DNA of 64,000 nucleotides from Asterella californica (Eukaryota > Streptophyta > Marchantiopsida > Marchantiales > Aytoniaceae). This document shows positions 31,961 through 42,941 of this stretch, in pieces. Made by a program: the position numbers and the translations under genes. Location: assembly GCA_036924285.1 (NCBI GenBank), contig JAYKYS010000006.1, positions 23,720,001-23,784,000 of the forward strand. The letters run 5' to 3'. The notes under the pieces were generated by a model, which ran no database searches, was not told where the DNA came from, and worked only from the letters and a program-made list of their open reading frames with translations. The stretch's first letter is position 1. Every line of letters starts with the position of its first letter.

Positions 31961-33333
31961 TGTCGGAGTGTGATCCGTCTACCTAGGAAAGCGCCGGGCT
32001 TCTGGCTGTGGTTGTTTACTCAAGAGGTTGGCTTTCAGGTCACAACAGGGGCCATAAACACTTACACAGTTGTGTAGGATCCTCTAATATGCTCAAAAAG
32101 CGAAATTTAGGTCTAACTAGTAGTAATAGGTTTAAGCGGTGAACTTTGACACACAAAGAGAGGAAAACTATGAAGGTGTAGACTTCAGAACTTATCCTAT
32201 ATGTAAATGAGGTCCTACTGGATACACATATGAAGTTTCAGCTTGAGATCAGTTCAGAGCACCGAGATATGGGTAGAAACTTTCTGAACAGAGAAATTAC
32301 GGCAATTTCTGGTACCCAGATAGCTATTTCGACCTATAACAAGAAATTGGCTCGATCAACTTCAAAGTTTCTTACAGGATTTGCAGTTCACAGCTTGCTG
32401 AACACTCCTGTGAAATTAGGACTCCTGATTGTTTGTAGAACTCCAGATCTCCTTCTCTAAACTCGCTGCTCTAGATTAAGAGCTTTTCAGACCCCCTCTG
32501 CTTCAGCGGCCGCCATGAATTACTCAGTCACTCAAATGATTCTAAATTTTTTAGACAGTCGTAGCCCTCCTGACAGTGAACGGAACCACGAAGTTTTGAA
32601 GTGATTTCCTCAATTCTGCTGCAATTGGCACCGAAAACCCCAAAATCAACAAAAGTGACACAGTTTTGGCACAATCCGAATTTCAATTGGGCATAACTCC
32701 TTGTTTATTGACCCAAATCGAGCAAAAATTTCACTGACAGTGCTTGGCACGACGAGCTCTCCCTTCCTGTGTTCCTAGATTTCTAAGATACCTCACCAAA
32801 TGCTCGAACTCCACTCTAGAGCTCTGTTTCTAAACTTAGAGTTTTACAAAAGACAAAAATGGACCAATGGGAATTCATAGCTCCACTTGACTGTCCTTTT
32901 GTGCCTTAAACTACCTGGTAACTTATCTACACTCATAGGCTACCACGTCAAGCCCCCTAGAGTGTCAACGTAAAACTTAAACTACCTAAAATGACACGTA
33001 GCCCCAAAAATTAACTTAAATCAGCTAGAAAACGTGCATGGGCGACAAGTAAGTACAACCCATGAGCTCAAATCCCTATCAGCATGGAAACCCTAAGTTA
33101 TGTACATTGAACGTCATAGACAAGTAAGAAGTCACTTGCTCAAGCGCACAAATGCTTGAATAAGATAACGAACATACTACCAGCCTACTAGGACTCAAAA
33201 TAGTGTTAACATCGTATGCAAAGGTTTCAAACATATACATAAAGGACTAGAAGTAGTATGAGCTAACTTCTAGAACTACTAAACCTAAGCGTCGGAGTAG
33301 AAGTCAAGCATGTAGTCGCCAAGTAGCGCGACA
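31961..33333 (-). repeat. Family-B LTR, long form, inverted right arm of composite
   Basis: 1,373 bp, minus orientation: starts TGTCGCGC at 33333 and ends CTCCGACA at 31961. Contains the extra 90-base segment. Followed outside by ACGT at 33334-33337. Inside it the primer region and Gag follow on the minus strand, so it is a 5' LTR in origin. Confidence 0.92.
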
Positions 33334-33860
33334 ACGTTTGCGTTTGAGTCACATGAAGTAGGATGTGTAGATCCAAGTGTAGTTGCACCTATGGTAATCT
33401 TTACTATACCGCATGTGCCTTGGAATCCACGTCCTATCCCTGTACCTAAAGCTCATCTACCAAAGTTGATAGACTTGCTCAATGAGAGGATTAGGAAAGG
33501 TATCCTTACTGTTGATACTAGTCCTATTGGCATTGGATGGGCTGTAGGACAAGACGATGAGGATGGAAATAGATATGTGGTGCGTTTTGGTGCTAAGGTA
33601 TTAAGTTCACGGTAGAGAGACTACCCTCAGGTCAAGAGAGAGCTATGGGGAGTAGTTACTGCGATGAAGAGTGATAAGGAATACTTGATAGGAGCACCTG
33701 TGGTTGTGGAGACAGATTGTTTACCTCTCTTGGGAATGATCACTAGCTGTACAACTCCAGATATTGTTATGTTGAGGTGGATAGCATATATCAAGTCCCT
33801 GAACCCAGAGTTTAGACATATTGCAGGAAAAGACAATCCTGTGGTAGATATCAAGGGCTA
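33334..33860 (+). pseudogene. RT-RNase H with the RT core deleted, outer element
   Basis: The outer element resumes with FESHEVGCVDPS. At about 33499 the RT start (LIDLLNERIRKGIL) is fused directly to RNase H (TVDTSPIGIGWAVGQ). Compared with the composite copy, roughly 0.86 kb is lost (29499 to 30360), including the FLDD box. The two edges share TATCYT, a short homology that fits a deletion by slippage or end joining. A TAG at 33613 and a frame change near 33858 add damage. RNase H residues in VKRELWGVVTAM and HIAGKDNPV remain. Confidence 0.85.
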
Positions 33861-33880
33861 GGTATCACGGTGAGAAGGAA

Positions 33881-35350
33881 ATGATAGATGACCAGGAGGA
33901 TGTGGGAACAGAGTTCTATTCTAGTGTTCTTGCTAGAAAGGACAGAAGCTGTTTTGCAACTCCATTGGAGTTATTTGAGGAAACTATGTATAATGACGAG
34001 TGGTTGGATCTTGGGCGCTATTTGAGTTCATTGGAAAGGCAAGAAGGCTGGTCTGATGCAGATTTCAAGAGGATCCGTAGAACAGCTTATGGGTACTTTT
34101 TATATGGAGGACATCTATGGAAGCGCCCTAAGCTGCAAGGAGGTGTACCACAGCGGGTGGTATGTGACTTGGAATTCCAGCAGAAGCTGATCAAGGAGTT
34201 CCATGAGAGTCTATGGGCCGGTTATAGAGGAGTTTGGGCTACATTTGCCAAGATGAAGGAGAAGTATTGGTGAAAGGGTATGTATAAGGATGTAGTACAG
34301 TTTGTTTCATCCTGTATACCCTGTCAGATGTACTCCAATCTACGCCATCGTGATGGATTGCATCCTACTTATCCTTTAGCCATTCATTACAAATGGGTAG
34401 TGGATCTGGTAACTATGCCGTTTGGGCTTGGACAAATGAGGTATCTAGTCTTGGCTAGAGAAGATCTATCTAACCAAGTTGAAGGTCGTGCCCTGTGGAC
34501 GAAGACCACTGCTAGTGTCTGCCGCTTTCTACTTGAAGATGTTATTTGTAGATATGGGTGTGTGGGAAAGATCACTGCAGATAGAGGTGAGCTGGATTCA
34601 CAAGAAGCAGTTGAGTTCTTCAAGCGATTGGGAATCAAGTTGGCGTTAACCACTGCTTACAATCCTGAAGGGAATGGCAAGAGCGAACGAGGTCATCCGC
34701 CAATCATCAAAGCTTTGGTAAAAGCTTGCAGGGGTAAGATCCGTGAATGGCCTAGACTGCTACCATTTGCTTTATGGGCAGATCGTACAACTCATAGTAT
34801 CGTTACAGGTTACATGCCAGCAGAGTTGATACTAGGACAAAAACCTGTGATGCTGATTGAGGAGATTGTGCCTACTTGGAATGTTTTGCCATGGGAAGAT
34901 GATAGAAGTACAGAGGATCTTCTTGCATTAAGGATCCAGTAGTTAGAACGAAGACATGAGGATGTTGCCAAAGCTGTGGAAAGGTTGAAGATTGCTAGAG
35001 AGAGAAACAAAGGCAGATTTGATAGAACGCATAGATTACGACCCAAACCAGTTAAGGAAGGTGATTGGGTGTTAGTCTATGATAGTAGTCTTGATAATCA
35101 GCATAGCGCTATCAGAAATTTTTCCAAGAGATGGTTCGGACCTTATGTGATGTTAGAAGTTTATGATAATGTCACATACTCTTTGAGAGAGTTAGATGGT
35201 GCAGTGCTCAAGATACCAGTCGCATGGAAGAGAATCAAGCTCTTTAGAAGGAGAAAGGAGGACCAGAACATTGCAGAGCTTACTGAAGATGAAGTTGAAG
35301 ACTCAATGGAGGTTGAAGATGAGTTTGAAGTTGAAGCTGAAGAGTCTTGA
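33881..35350 (+). pseudogene. Integrase, outer family-B element
   Basis: 33881-34273 leads into the zinc domain: EFHESLWAGYRG has Y for the second H, and a TGA follows at 34271. 34280-34942 continues with SCIPC and the catalytic core: VVDLVTMPFG (first D), ITADRGELDS (second D), NPEGNGKSERGH (E). 34976-35350 is the C-terminal domain with KRWFGPYVMLEVYDN, the GPY/F motif, and a very acidic tail (MEVEDEFEVEAEES). The protein would integrate the cDNA. All three catalytic residues are present, but the zinc-site change and the two stops (34271 and a TAG at 34940) break it. Confidence 0.88.
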
Positions 35351-35385
35351 TCAGGATCTGGCACATACCGGAGGATGCGCAGGTT

Positions 35386-35398
35386 CAGAGGGGGTGGA
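35386..35398 (+). other. Polypurine tract before 3' LTR
   Basis: CAGAGGGGGTGGA ends at the base before the LTR start. The same tract precedes the LTR at 54805. Confidence 0.65.
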
Positions 35399-36680
35399 TG
35401 TCGCGCTACTTGGCGACTACATGCTTGACTTTTATTCCGACGCTTGAGTTTAGTAGTTCTAGAAGTTAGTTCATATTACTTCTAGTCCTTTATGTATATG
35501 TTTGACACCTTTGCATATGGTGTTAACACTATTTTGAGTCTTAGTAGGTTGATTACCATGTTGATAGGGCTTAAGCTCATGGGTTGTATTTGCGTGTCGC
35601 ACGTGCACGCTTTCTAGCTGATTTAAATTATTTTTCGGGGCTGCGTGTCGTTTTAGGTAGTTTAAGTTTTACGTTGGCACTTTAGGGGGCTTGACGTGGT
35701 AGCCTATGAGTATAGATAAGTTACCATGTAGTTTAAGACACAAAAGGACAGTCAAGTGGAGCTATGAACTCCCATTGGATCATTTTTGTCTTTTGTAAAA
35801 CTCTAAGTTTAGAAACAGAGCTCTAGAGTGTATTTCGAGCATTTAATGGGGGGACTTCAAAATCTGAGAGCACAGGGAGAGAGAGCTCGTCATGCCAAGC
35901 ACTTCTAGTGAAATTTTCGATCGATTTGAGGCAATAAAGACGAAGTTATGACCAATTGAAGTTCGAATTGTGCTAGAATTGAATCACTTTTGTTGGATTT
36001 AGGGTTTTCAGTGTCACTTGCAGCAGATTTGAGGAAATTGCTTCAAAACTTCGAGGTTGTGTTCTCCGCCAGCAGAGCTACGATTTCCTAAAAAGTTTCA
36101 TATCGATTGAGTGATTGAGTAATTCAGGGCGGCCTCTGAAGCTGAGGGGGTCTGAAAAGCTCTTAATCTATAGCAGCGACTTCAGAGGAGGAGATCTGGA
36201 GTTCTGTGTACATTCAGGAGTCCCAACTTCACAGGGATGTTCAGCATCCTGTAGACTTCAAATACTGTGAGAATATTTGAAATTCATCGAGCCAATCTTC
36301 TGTTCTAGGTTGAAATAGCCATCTGGGTATCAAAAATTGCCATAATTTTCTTACTCAAAACTTTTCTGTCAACATCTCGGTGCTAGAATTTGATCTTAGG
36401 GTGAAACTTCGTGTGTGTGTTCAGTAGGACCTTATTTACATGTAGGGGAAGGTTAGAAGTCTAATCCTTCATAGTTTTCCTCTCCTTGTGTGTCAAAGTT
36501 CACTGCCTAAACATATTACTGCTAGTTAGACCTAAATTTCGCTTTTGAGCATATTAGAGGATCCTACACACCTGTTTGAGTGTTTACAGCCCCTGTTGTG
36601 ACCTGAAAGCCAACCTCTTGAGTAAACAACCACAGCCTGAAGCCCAGCGCTTTCCTAGGTAGACGGATCACACTCCGACA
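35399..36680 (+). repeat. 3' LTR of outer family-B element (short form)
   Basis: 1,282 bp, TGTCGCGC to CTCCGACA, followed by ACGT (36681-36684). Shares the absence of the 90-base segment with 21753-23033, confirming they are a pair. Confidence 0.93.
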
Positions 36681-36860
36681 ACGTCTTGCTGAACCATCTA
36701 GCAACCATCTCAAGACTTGTGCATGTGTCGCTGTAGGTCTCAATGCATGTCGTAAATGCGAGTAAGTGTCTAAAAGATCAACGTTATTCGGACGTCTCTT
36801 CCCATGGTAGTTGATTCGATCAGAAGAGAACTGATCCCAACGTTGCTCCATCATATAGTC
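36681..36860 (-). pseudogene. Transposase-like gene copy 2, 5' part
   Basis: Minus-strand frame beginning MMEQRWDQFSSDRINYHG at about 36854 and running to LRWLLDGSARR, where the retroelement starts. After removal of the element and one ACGT the frame passes without shift into the exon at 21752-21416 (continuing EMLVAAHAQRIAAP). This identifies the interrupted gene and gives its probable N-terminus; the acceptor or start upstream of 36860 is not clear. The protein up to here is basic and unremarkable. Confidence 0.6.
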
Positions 36861-39800
36861 AAAATAGTGATCCGAGATAAAAGTATATAATGTTTACGAG
36901 TAACAACTTACTCCTAAACGTCGTGCCAACAAGTTCAACTTCAATTTTGGAATCCTTATATGTTATCATATGTATAAATATATAGCTTCAATTGGTGTAT
37001 AGATGACCATATCCAAAATATAAAACCGACATTACATGTGTCTTTAAGATGTAGCCTAAAGGTATATGAAGTATATATGATGGATTACATGTGATATTCA
37101 GTTAAGTGAATATAAAATATATTGAGAATAATTGTCAAGTTATTTAAATTTGGAAATCTGAACCATGTATAGATTGACCATATGCACAATTCAGAACGCT
37201 ATTGGGATTATGTATTTAAGTTTTAGGGTCAGAAAAGCTTAATAAGTAATTTTCCCAGAGAGAGGTTATCAGTTGAGGGTTATATTTTGGGAAGTGAAGA
37301 GATGAAAGTCATGAATTAAGGTAGAACTTTGGTAAACAGTCTAAGTAAGAGTTAAAACCTATAAGATGTAAATTAATATAATGGTATTATTTGATGAAAC
37401 ATAAGTATATAAATGGAATTTAAGTTTGATACTCTAGAGTATTATGAACGAGAGAATACAAAAGATAAAGGTGAGACCTAACTATTTATTGTTGCAAACT
37501 TCCCATTAGTGAAATGTCATGTTATTGAGAGATTTATGGTGAGATTTATGAGAGTTGATTGAATAAGTATGATTGATCATTCAAACTTAAAGTACACATA
37601 ACTCTCTTATATAAATTATATGTCTAAGTTGTAGTCAAGCTCGACTTGATAACTCGTCCTAATTCTACTTATATTTGTTAAATCTTTTGAATCCAAGTTA
37701 TACATGATAAACTAAAAAGAGAAAGATGTAAGGTTACAATATTGTACCACAAGTTTCAAAAACATCTGATATTATAAATTGATACTACATGTGTATCTGA
37801 ATTATAGGGTTAGAAATGAACACAACAAATATCTACGGGTTTATACTTCAGATGAATGTTCCAGTGTAAAAGGATCAAAAATCATTTCTAATGATTTCTG
37901 ATCTTTTTACACTAAGTGTCTGTAGCTCATAAATCTGTACTAAAACAAGTCTATAAACATCAAAATATCTTATAATTCTAATATAGTTCTATAGGTCTCG
38001 GAACATCATCTTGTAAAATGACATGGGAGTAAGATGACACGATCAAGATATCAAATGTCCAACTTTGGAAATCAAGGTGGAAATGAATATCACTCCAGAG
38101 AAAAATATCCAGCCCAAACTCAAAAGTCAGCAAGCTAACTCCCTAACTGACCGCGCCCTTGTCTCTCTCACCTCGCCGCGTCCAGTCTACAGTTGGAACA
38201 AACTTTGGAAGAGAATGGCTTGCTCCACCTCTCCTATACGCATGTCATTCAGTTTGTCTTGGTGCAGTATATTTTTCGGAACAACTGCTCGGTTATTTTT
38301 GGACAACTGCTCTTTCTAAAATTTTTTCAAATTCAAACTTCCTCGCAGCCATTGCAGATCTCACGTGTGAGGGTGTGTTTTGTGTCAGATGTACTGCATA
38401 CGTATCTTTGAGTCAAATACATTTTATTCTTTTTAGAAATGTAATGCGTCCGACGCGCTTTCTATCATTATACGATATGACAAAAACTAACAGAAAGCGA
38501 CTCCATCTGAAAGTCGTGAAATCTGGTCTGCGTAATCCAGAGCCTAAATACCGGTAGTGGGGGTTTAATTACATAAAATTTTCATAGGTTTATGTAAATG
38601 TCTAGACGTTTCTTTAAGCTTCTTGAAAGTCATTCATTTTTCATTTGAAGAGGAGAAAGTTGATTCTTGTTAATCCCCACTCTCGGTACAAAAGGGTCGT
38701 AATGGAAATATTCTTTTTATTTTTTAAAATTCAAAGTACTTTTTTGGAAAGGGAGTTTTTCCTGGAAAACAGGAAGGGCTGAAATTTAATAAAGTGGTTT
38801 CTTATCATGTTTAGATCAAAATCAAATCTTTTTTTGAGTAAAAATATAGTATTTTCTAATCGTTTTCCAACGCTATCTATCAGATCAATTGTATGAGTCA
38901 GATTTCAAGACCCAACGTTATGAAAAGGTGCAGTTTGCTTAGGGATGCTCTGATGACCAGTTCCGCATTTCACGTCTGCAACGTAAAAAAGCGAAGAGTC
39001 CAGGTAAATTTCACTAAGAGATTTAAACTGTTCTTTGTGGCCGATGGGTAATTTTATGATCTTCATATTGTTCGCGCAGGAGTACACAGCGGGAATTTCT
39101 GTTATCACTCAGGTTGCTATCCATAGCACAAGAGGAGAAGAGGAAGAGTGGAGCCCTTGGCGTGTTGGCACGGAGGACACGTCCTGCTAACATTTTATTC
39201 AGTCAGATGATTCTTTCATACGGTAATCGATTTAGAAGTAGAAGGATTGTGTGGACGACTGCAAACATGCAAGCACCTGAAACAAACATGAAAGCTATAA
39301 TATTATACATCCAAAGTGAACTTTTGTCCACGGAAGGAAGAGGACAAGCGGATTATTTTTTATAAAAATTTAACTTTTTCATTCCTTCATCGTCTCATTA
39401 AGCATTCTATAAAAATGATGATGATATAAAGATGATCTAGACTTATGTGAATTATTCTCTAGAATGATATTATCTGTTCATGGGAGTTCCTTTCGTCTAT
39501 AAACGTTGTTCTTATACACTTGTCTATATTCACATACAGATGTACATGAGATAATTATACATGTTACATTTATCATAGAGACTAGTGTTGACATTAAGAT
39601 GCAAGACGTCACGAGTTCAAAACCCAGACTACACAACGGAAACATAAGATATTGAATCCAAAGCAGAGAAGATTATTTAATACAGAGCTAGAAAAGTAAA
39701 TAATAACTAATATCACAAACTTAGCGAGGTAGTCTAAAAATCAAAATATTATTCATAAACTTAGAAGGGTAATCTAAAAATCAAAACGTACCAACAGCAT

Positions 39801-41044
39801 CCCAAGACAGCATCTGATTCGTTCTGAGATAAAATATTCATATCTAGAAATATGAAGATATTGTGATACATGAAGCGAACTGAGGCTCAGTGAATAATTA
39901 TACAGATAATCTTTCTTTTCTCCACTTTGTTGATGTGATTTTCCAGAATTTCCACAAACGATTTGTTCCTCACTTCACTAACATAAGCACTTGTGTACAT
40001 ATTTTAGCATGCATAATCCAGTAGCATGCTTGCTTAATTTGTTCCCTGATCCTTGCGGCCAAAAGGATTATGGTATATATTGAAATTTAGAATTTTTATT
40101 TTTCATAAGCCATAGAGTATCGCCCTATGCCTTATAGTTCTAGAAGTGTGTGTTCACATGTAACCTTTATTGGTTATCCTTGGAGCTCTCTAGGCTTAGG
40201 GCTGGTTAATAATTAACATTTAGAAATTTTATAGTTTTCTATATTATTTTAATCTTAGATTTTAAATAATATTTACATATATTGCAATATTAACACATTA
40301 CACACCAAATTTAATAAGGTGGTAGAAGTTAAGATTTTGTTTTCGATTTTAAAAGTATATTTAGATAAGAATATTACTTTGACTTTGAAAACTTAGTTAG
40401 CAGTACTCCACTATATGAACTCACTAAACTGTACGCTTGTGGCAATAAGATTTAAGAACCAAGATGTCTTCTGGTAGAGGAGTCTATGTTCGACTATGGG
40501 TTTTTCATACTGGAAGACTGTTCTTGTTAATTTTGGAAAATCTGAAGAACCAAACCTATTGCTCGGATACATTAGTCTTTCATATTCACCAGCTCTTCCT
40601 TTACCGGTAATTTCTCAAAACCATCGTTTGCATGCATATTCACGGTATAAATAAACTAAAGCTTGCAGATTTTTTGTTTCAACCCGTTGTAGGATGCTCC
40701 GGCAACGATTCGACTAATGATGGATGGATAAGTTACAGACTGCCACAATAGTTGAAATTTTATTACCGTGACTAATAACATGCAAAGAAGTGACTTTGTT
40801 TTGTATCACGTGCGAATAGATGATAACACATTTACTAGTATCGCTCGAGGACATGCACAAATTGACTGAATAATACAGCGTGTCAAAATTAATGTGTGCC
40901 TCCACTGGACTCCATATGATAAAACCGAGTTTTTTTCTGAAACAGAAAAACTGACAAATGTGGCACACATGCTTATTACCAAGCCTAACCCACACGGGTA
41001 AAAAAGAATGGTGGTGCGACTTATAGAAAAAAGAGAAGGAGAAC
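36861..41044. other. AT-rich region without recognised gene
   Basis: About 4.2 kb, low G+C, with short ORFs (38065-38319, 38159-38557, 39114-39365, 40714-41052) that overlap each other or show no motif. It contains an imperfect hairpin (37863-37913) and a tRNA-like B-box word near 39615. Nothing else recognised. Confidence 0.4.
37863..37913. repeat. Hairpin with 24-bp arms
   Basis: 37863-37886 and 37890-37913 are inverted copies (AGTGTAAAAGGATCAAAAAT and on) with two mismatches and a 3-base loop. Could be a remnant of a small inverted-repeat element or an RNA hairpin; no target duplication seen. Confidence 0.7.
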
Positions 41045-41222
41045 TGATGCAAGAGAGAGCAAGTATGTGGAAGCTAATTATTTACTAATAATGAGATAGG
41101 AGATCCATAGATCAGATATTTATACTTTGATACAAGGACATACTAGGCCTGCCAAATGACACGAGCTCATATCTTGAACTAGTATGAATTTAAGTTCACA
41201 CCTAGACAGCCTAATTCCAACA
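41045..41222 (-). repeat. Probable short copia LTR
   Basis: On the minus strand the copia RNase H frame ends, then a purine stretch GCTGAGTGGGAG is followed by TGTTGGAATTAGGC, the classic copia LTR start. A TATA box (TATAAATA, 41117-41124) lies in it. The end at TTGCATCA (41045) is a guess, giving 178 bp; no second LTR was found for comparison. Confidence 0.4.
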
Positions 41223-41769
41223 CTCCCACTCAGCGACTAGTTCTTGCGAACTAAGTCTTCAACTATTTTTAATCCTAGTTTTGGTAGAAGATAGTCCAAC
41301 TTTAGAGCCGATATGTCCTTAATTAAGGCATCCGCTATCATATCCTGAGTAAGACCATACTTCACTTTGATTGTCTTGGATATAACTTGGTCCTTAATGA
41401 AGTGGTATCTAATATCTATATGTTTTGTCTTGTTGTAGAACTTGTACGTCTCTACGATTACGATTGCACTCTGGTTATCACAATACAAAGTAGTAACCTC
41501 ATTTTCAACTAATCCAATGTCAGCTAAGAGTTGATGAAGTCATATCGCTTCTGAGGAACATGTGCTAAGTGTATATTCGGCTTCAATACTTGATAGTGTA
41601 ACGGACTTTTCTCTCTTTGATGACCAATTGATCGCTCTTTGGGAGTAGATGAAAACATCTCCAGAAGTTGAACATCGTGACTCGACTCTCCAATCAGTGT
41701 AGTGTCGCAAGATTTCTCCTTTTGCTCATTTAGTATACAAGAGATCGTTCCCACAAAAGATTTGCACAA
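41223..41769 (-). pseudogene. Ty1/copia RNase H, truncated
   Basis: Minus strand: NWSSKREKSVTLSSIEAEY in a disturbed frame, a TGA where copia proteins have tryptophan, then YCDNQSAIVIVETYKFYNKT, KHIDIRYHFIKDQV, VKYGLTQDMIADALIKDIS and a short tail to the stop near 41237. These are the C-terminal half of copia RNase H (D in CDNQSA; the AD region near the end). It would degrade RNA in RNA-DNA hybrids. Sequence similarity stops near 41650-41769, so RT and integrase are absent here. The 3' LTR start follows directly. Confidence 0.85.
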
Positions 41770-42941
41770 GTATCGCTGCTCTAAGTTCTAAGATCTGTTC
41801 AAACACACAAACACACAAGTTCTATCTAGAAATCTTGTCTTCTCACAAAACCACATGGCTTCTAGACCCTTCAAAAGGTGCCATGGACCCAAACAAACAA
41901 CTACAACCTAAAATATCACACAGATATGTACTGGGGAGCTTGGGAAGACGCTTCTTGCTTCCAAGTTACGGCTTCCAGTCTTTCCACGACAATCTTCTCG
42001 AAGTGATTCTCGGCTTCTGGGGGTTCAACTCGGCTTCTCACACCTCCAGAAGTCTGCTCTTGCTTCGTAGACGTCAAATTACCACTATCTATCACACATT
42101 GCTCTTCCAGTTCCCCACGGAGTTAGATCAATCACAAGGTGTAAGCCCCCTATAGCCTTCTCAGGCTTCTATCTACGGAAACGTCTTCCTGCAGCACTAC
42201 AATGACATTCACCTTCACGGAAGCTCAATAGAAGTCTCGGAAGCTCACTAGAAGAAGATAAAAAGATGGGAAGATGAGGGAAGATGAGGAAGAAGAGAAA
42301 ATCCAAACAAGAGAAAACAAGATAAGAATGAGAAATTAAGACTCCGACAGGTTTCTAGTCCAGATCCTGACTAACAAGCCATCCTTGCTTGTAGTAATTT
42401 GAGAAAGAAGATCACAAATTCGCTTACAGTTACACAGTCTTCTACTCGAGGATGTCGTCTTCTGTTGTGGAAAGAAGGCTTTTTTCTTCTTCTGTCGTTG
42501 CTCTGACTACTCCGTCTTCTGAGATCGCTTACTCATAGAACCGTCCATACGTGGATCCTAAGTGCTCCACTGGATGAGGTGAGCTTCGACTCTGCACAGC
42601 TTCTAACAATCATCGCTACTCCAGAAGAAGGCTTCCCATGCACAATTGTGTGTGAATTCGAGGAAACCCACTACCCAGAAGACACAGACAAAGCTTTTGC
42701 ACTCAAAACCTGAAATCAATTCTCCGAGAAGAAGGTAAATTGGTGTTGGGAAGCTCACTCCCTCTATTTCCTGTTCCTACTCCTCGACACATCAGCTTAG
42801 AAATAGGACTACACGATGATGTCGTTCCCTGCTCTAGGCTGTCCATTCTCTCAATCTACATCTTCGATCCACTGCTGGAAGCGAGAATGCAGACCCCTCC
42901 GGTGTAATCCAAATCTATTCGTATGTCTCTAGCATTGGCGT
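41770..42941. other. GAAGAC/GTCTTC-rich region, probable part of element G
   Basis: No ORF with motif; the plus-strand frame 41835-42155 is not convincing. Words such as CTTCTCGGCTTCTGG, GAAGATGAGGGAAGATGAGG and GTCGTCTTCTGTTG recur, the same flavour as 45300-46960 and 56180-59500. Likely untranslated end sequence of the element or gene called G here. Confidence 0.4.

Larger units (their letters stand above)
26060..33333. mobile_element. Nested family-B composite with inverted LTRs (7,274 bp)
   Basis: The left end is a family-B LTR in plus orientation (26060-27431); the right end is the same LTR in minus orientation (33333-31961). Both outer ends are therefore LTR starts (TGTCGCGC). ACGT flanks both ends (26056-26059 and 33334-33337), and deleting the block restores the RT frame of the host element exactly. 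Content from left: LTR, shortened Gag, protease, linker, RT, RNase H, start of integrase, a piece of LTR end with primer region (31097-31377), a small inverted repeat (31390-31437), then a short Gag, primer region and LTR on the minus strand. Confidence 0.9.
21753..36680 (+). mobile_element. Outer family-B Ty3/gypsy element, 14.9 kb with nested insert
   Basis: 5' LTR 21753-23033, Gag-protease-linker region 23109-26059, nested composite 26060-33333, then the rest of pol 33334-35350, polypurine tract and 3' LTR 35399-36680. Both LTRs are about 1.28 kb, start TGTYGCGC and end near CTCCGACA or CTCCTACA. A 4-bp ACGT duplication flanks the whole. Without the insert the element would be about 7.65 kb. 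It cannot act alone: Gag has a frameshift and stop, and the RT core is deleted at about 33499. Confidence 0.92.

Noticed and set aside
39595..39630. SINE head suggested by CGAGTTCAAAACCC
   Set aside because: A B-box-like word is present but there is no clear A box at the right distance and no A-rich tail or second copy.
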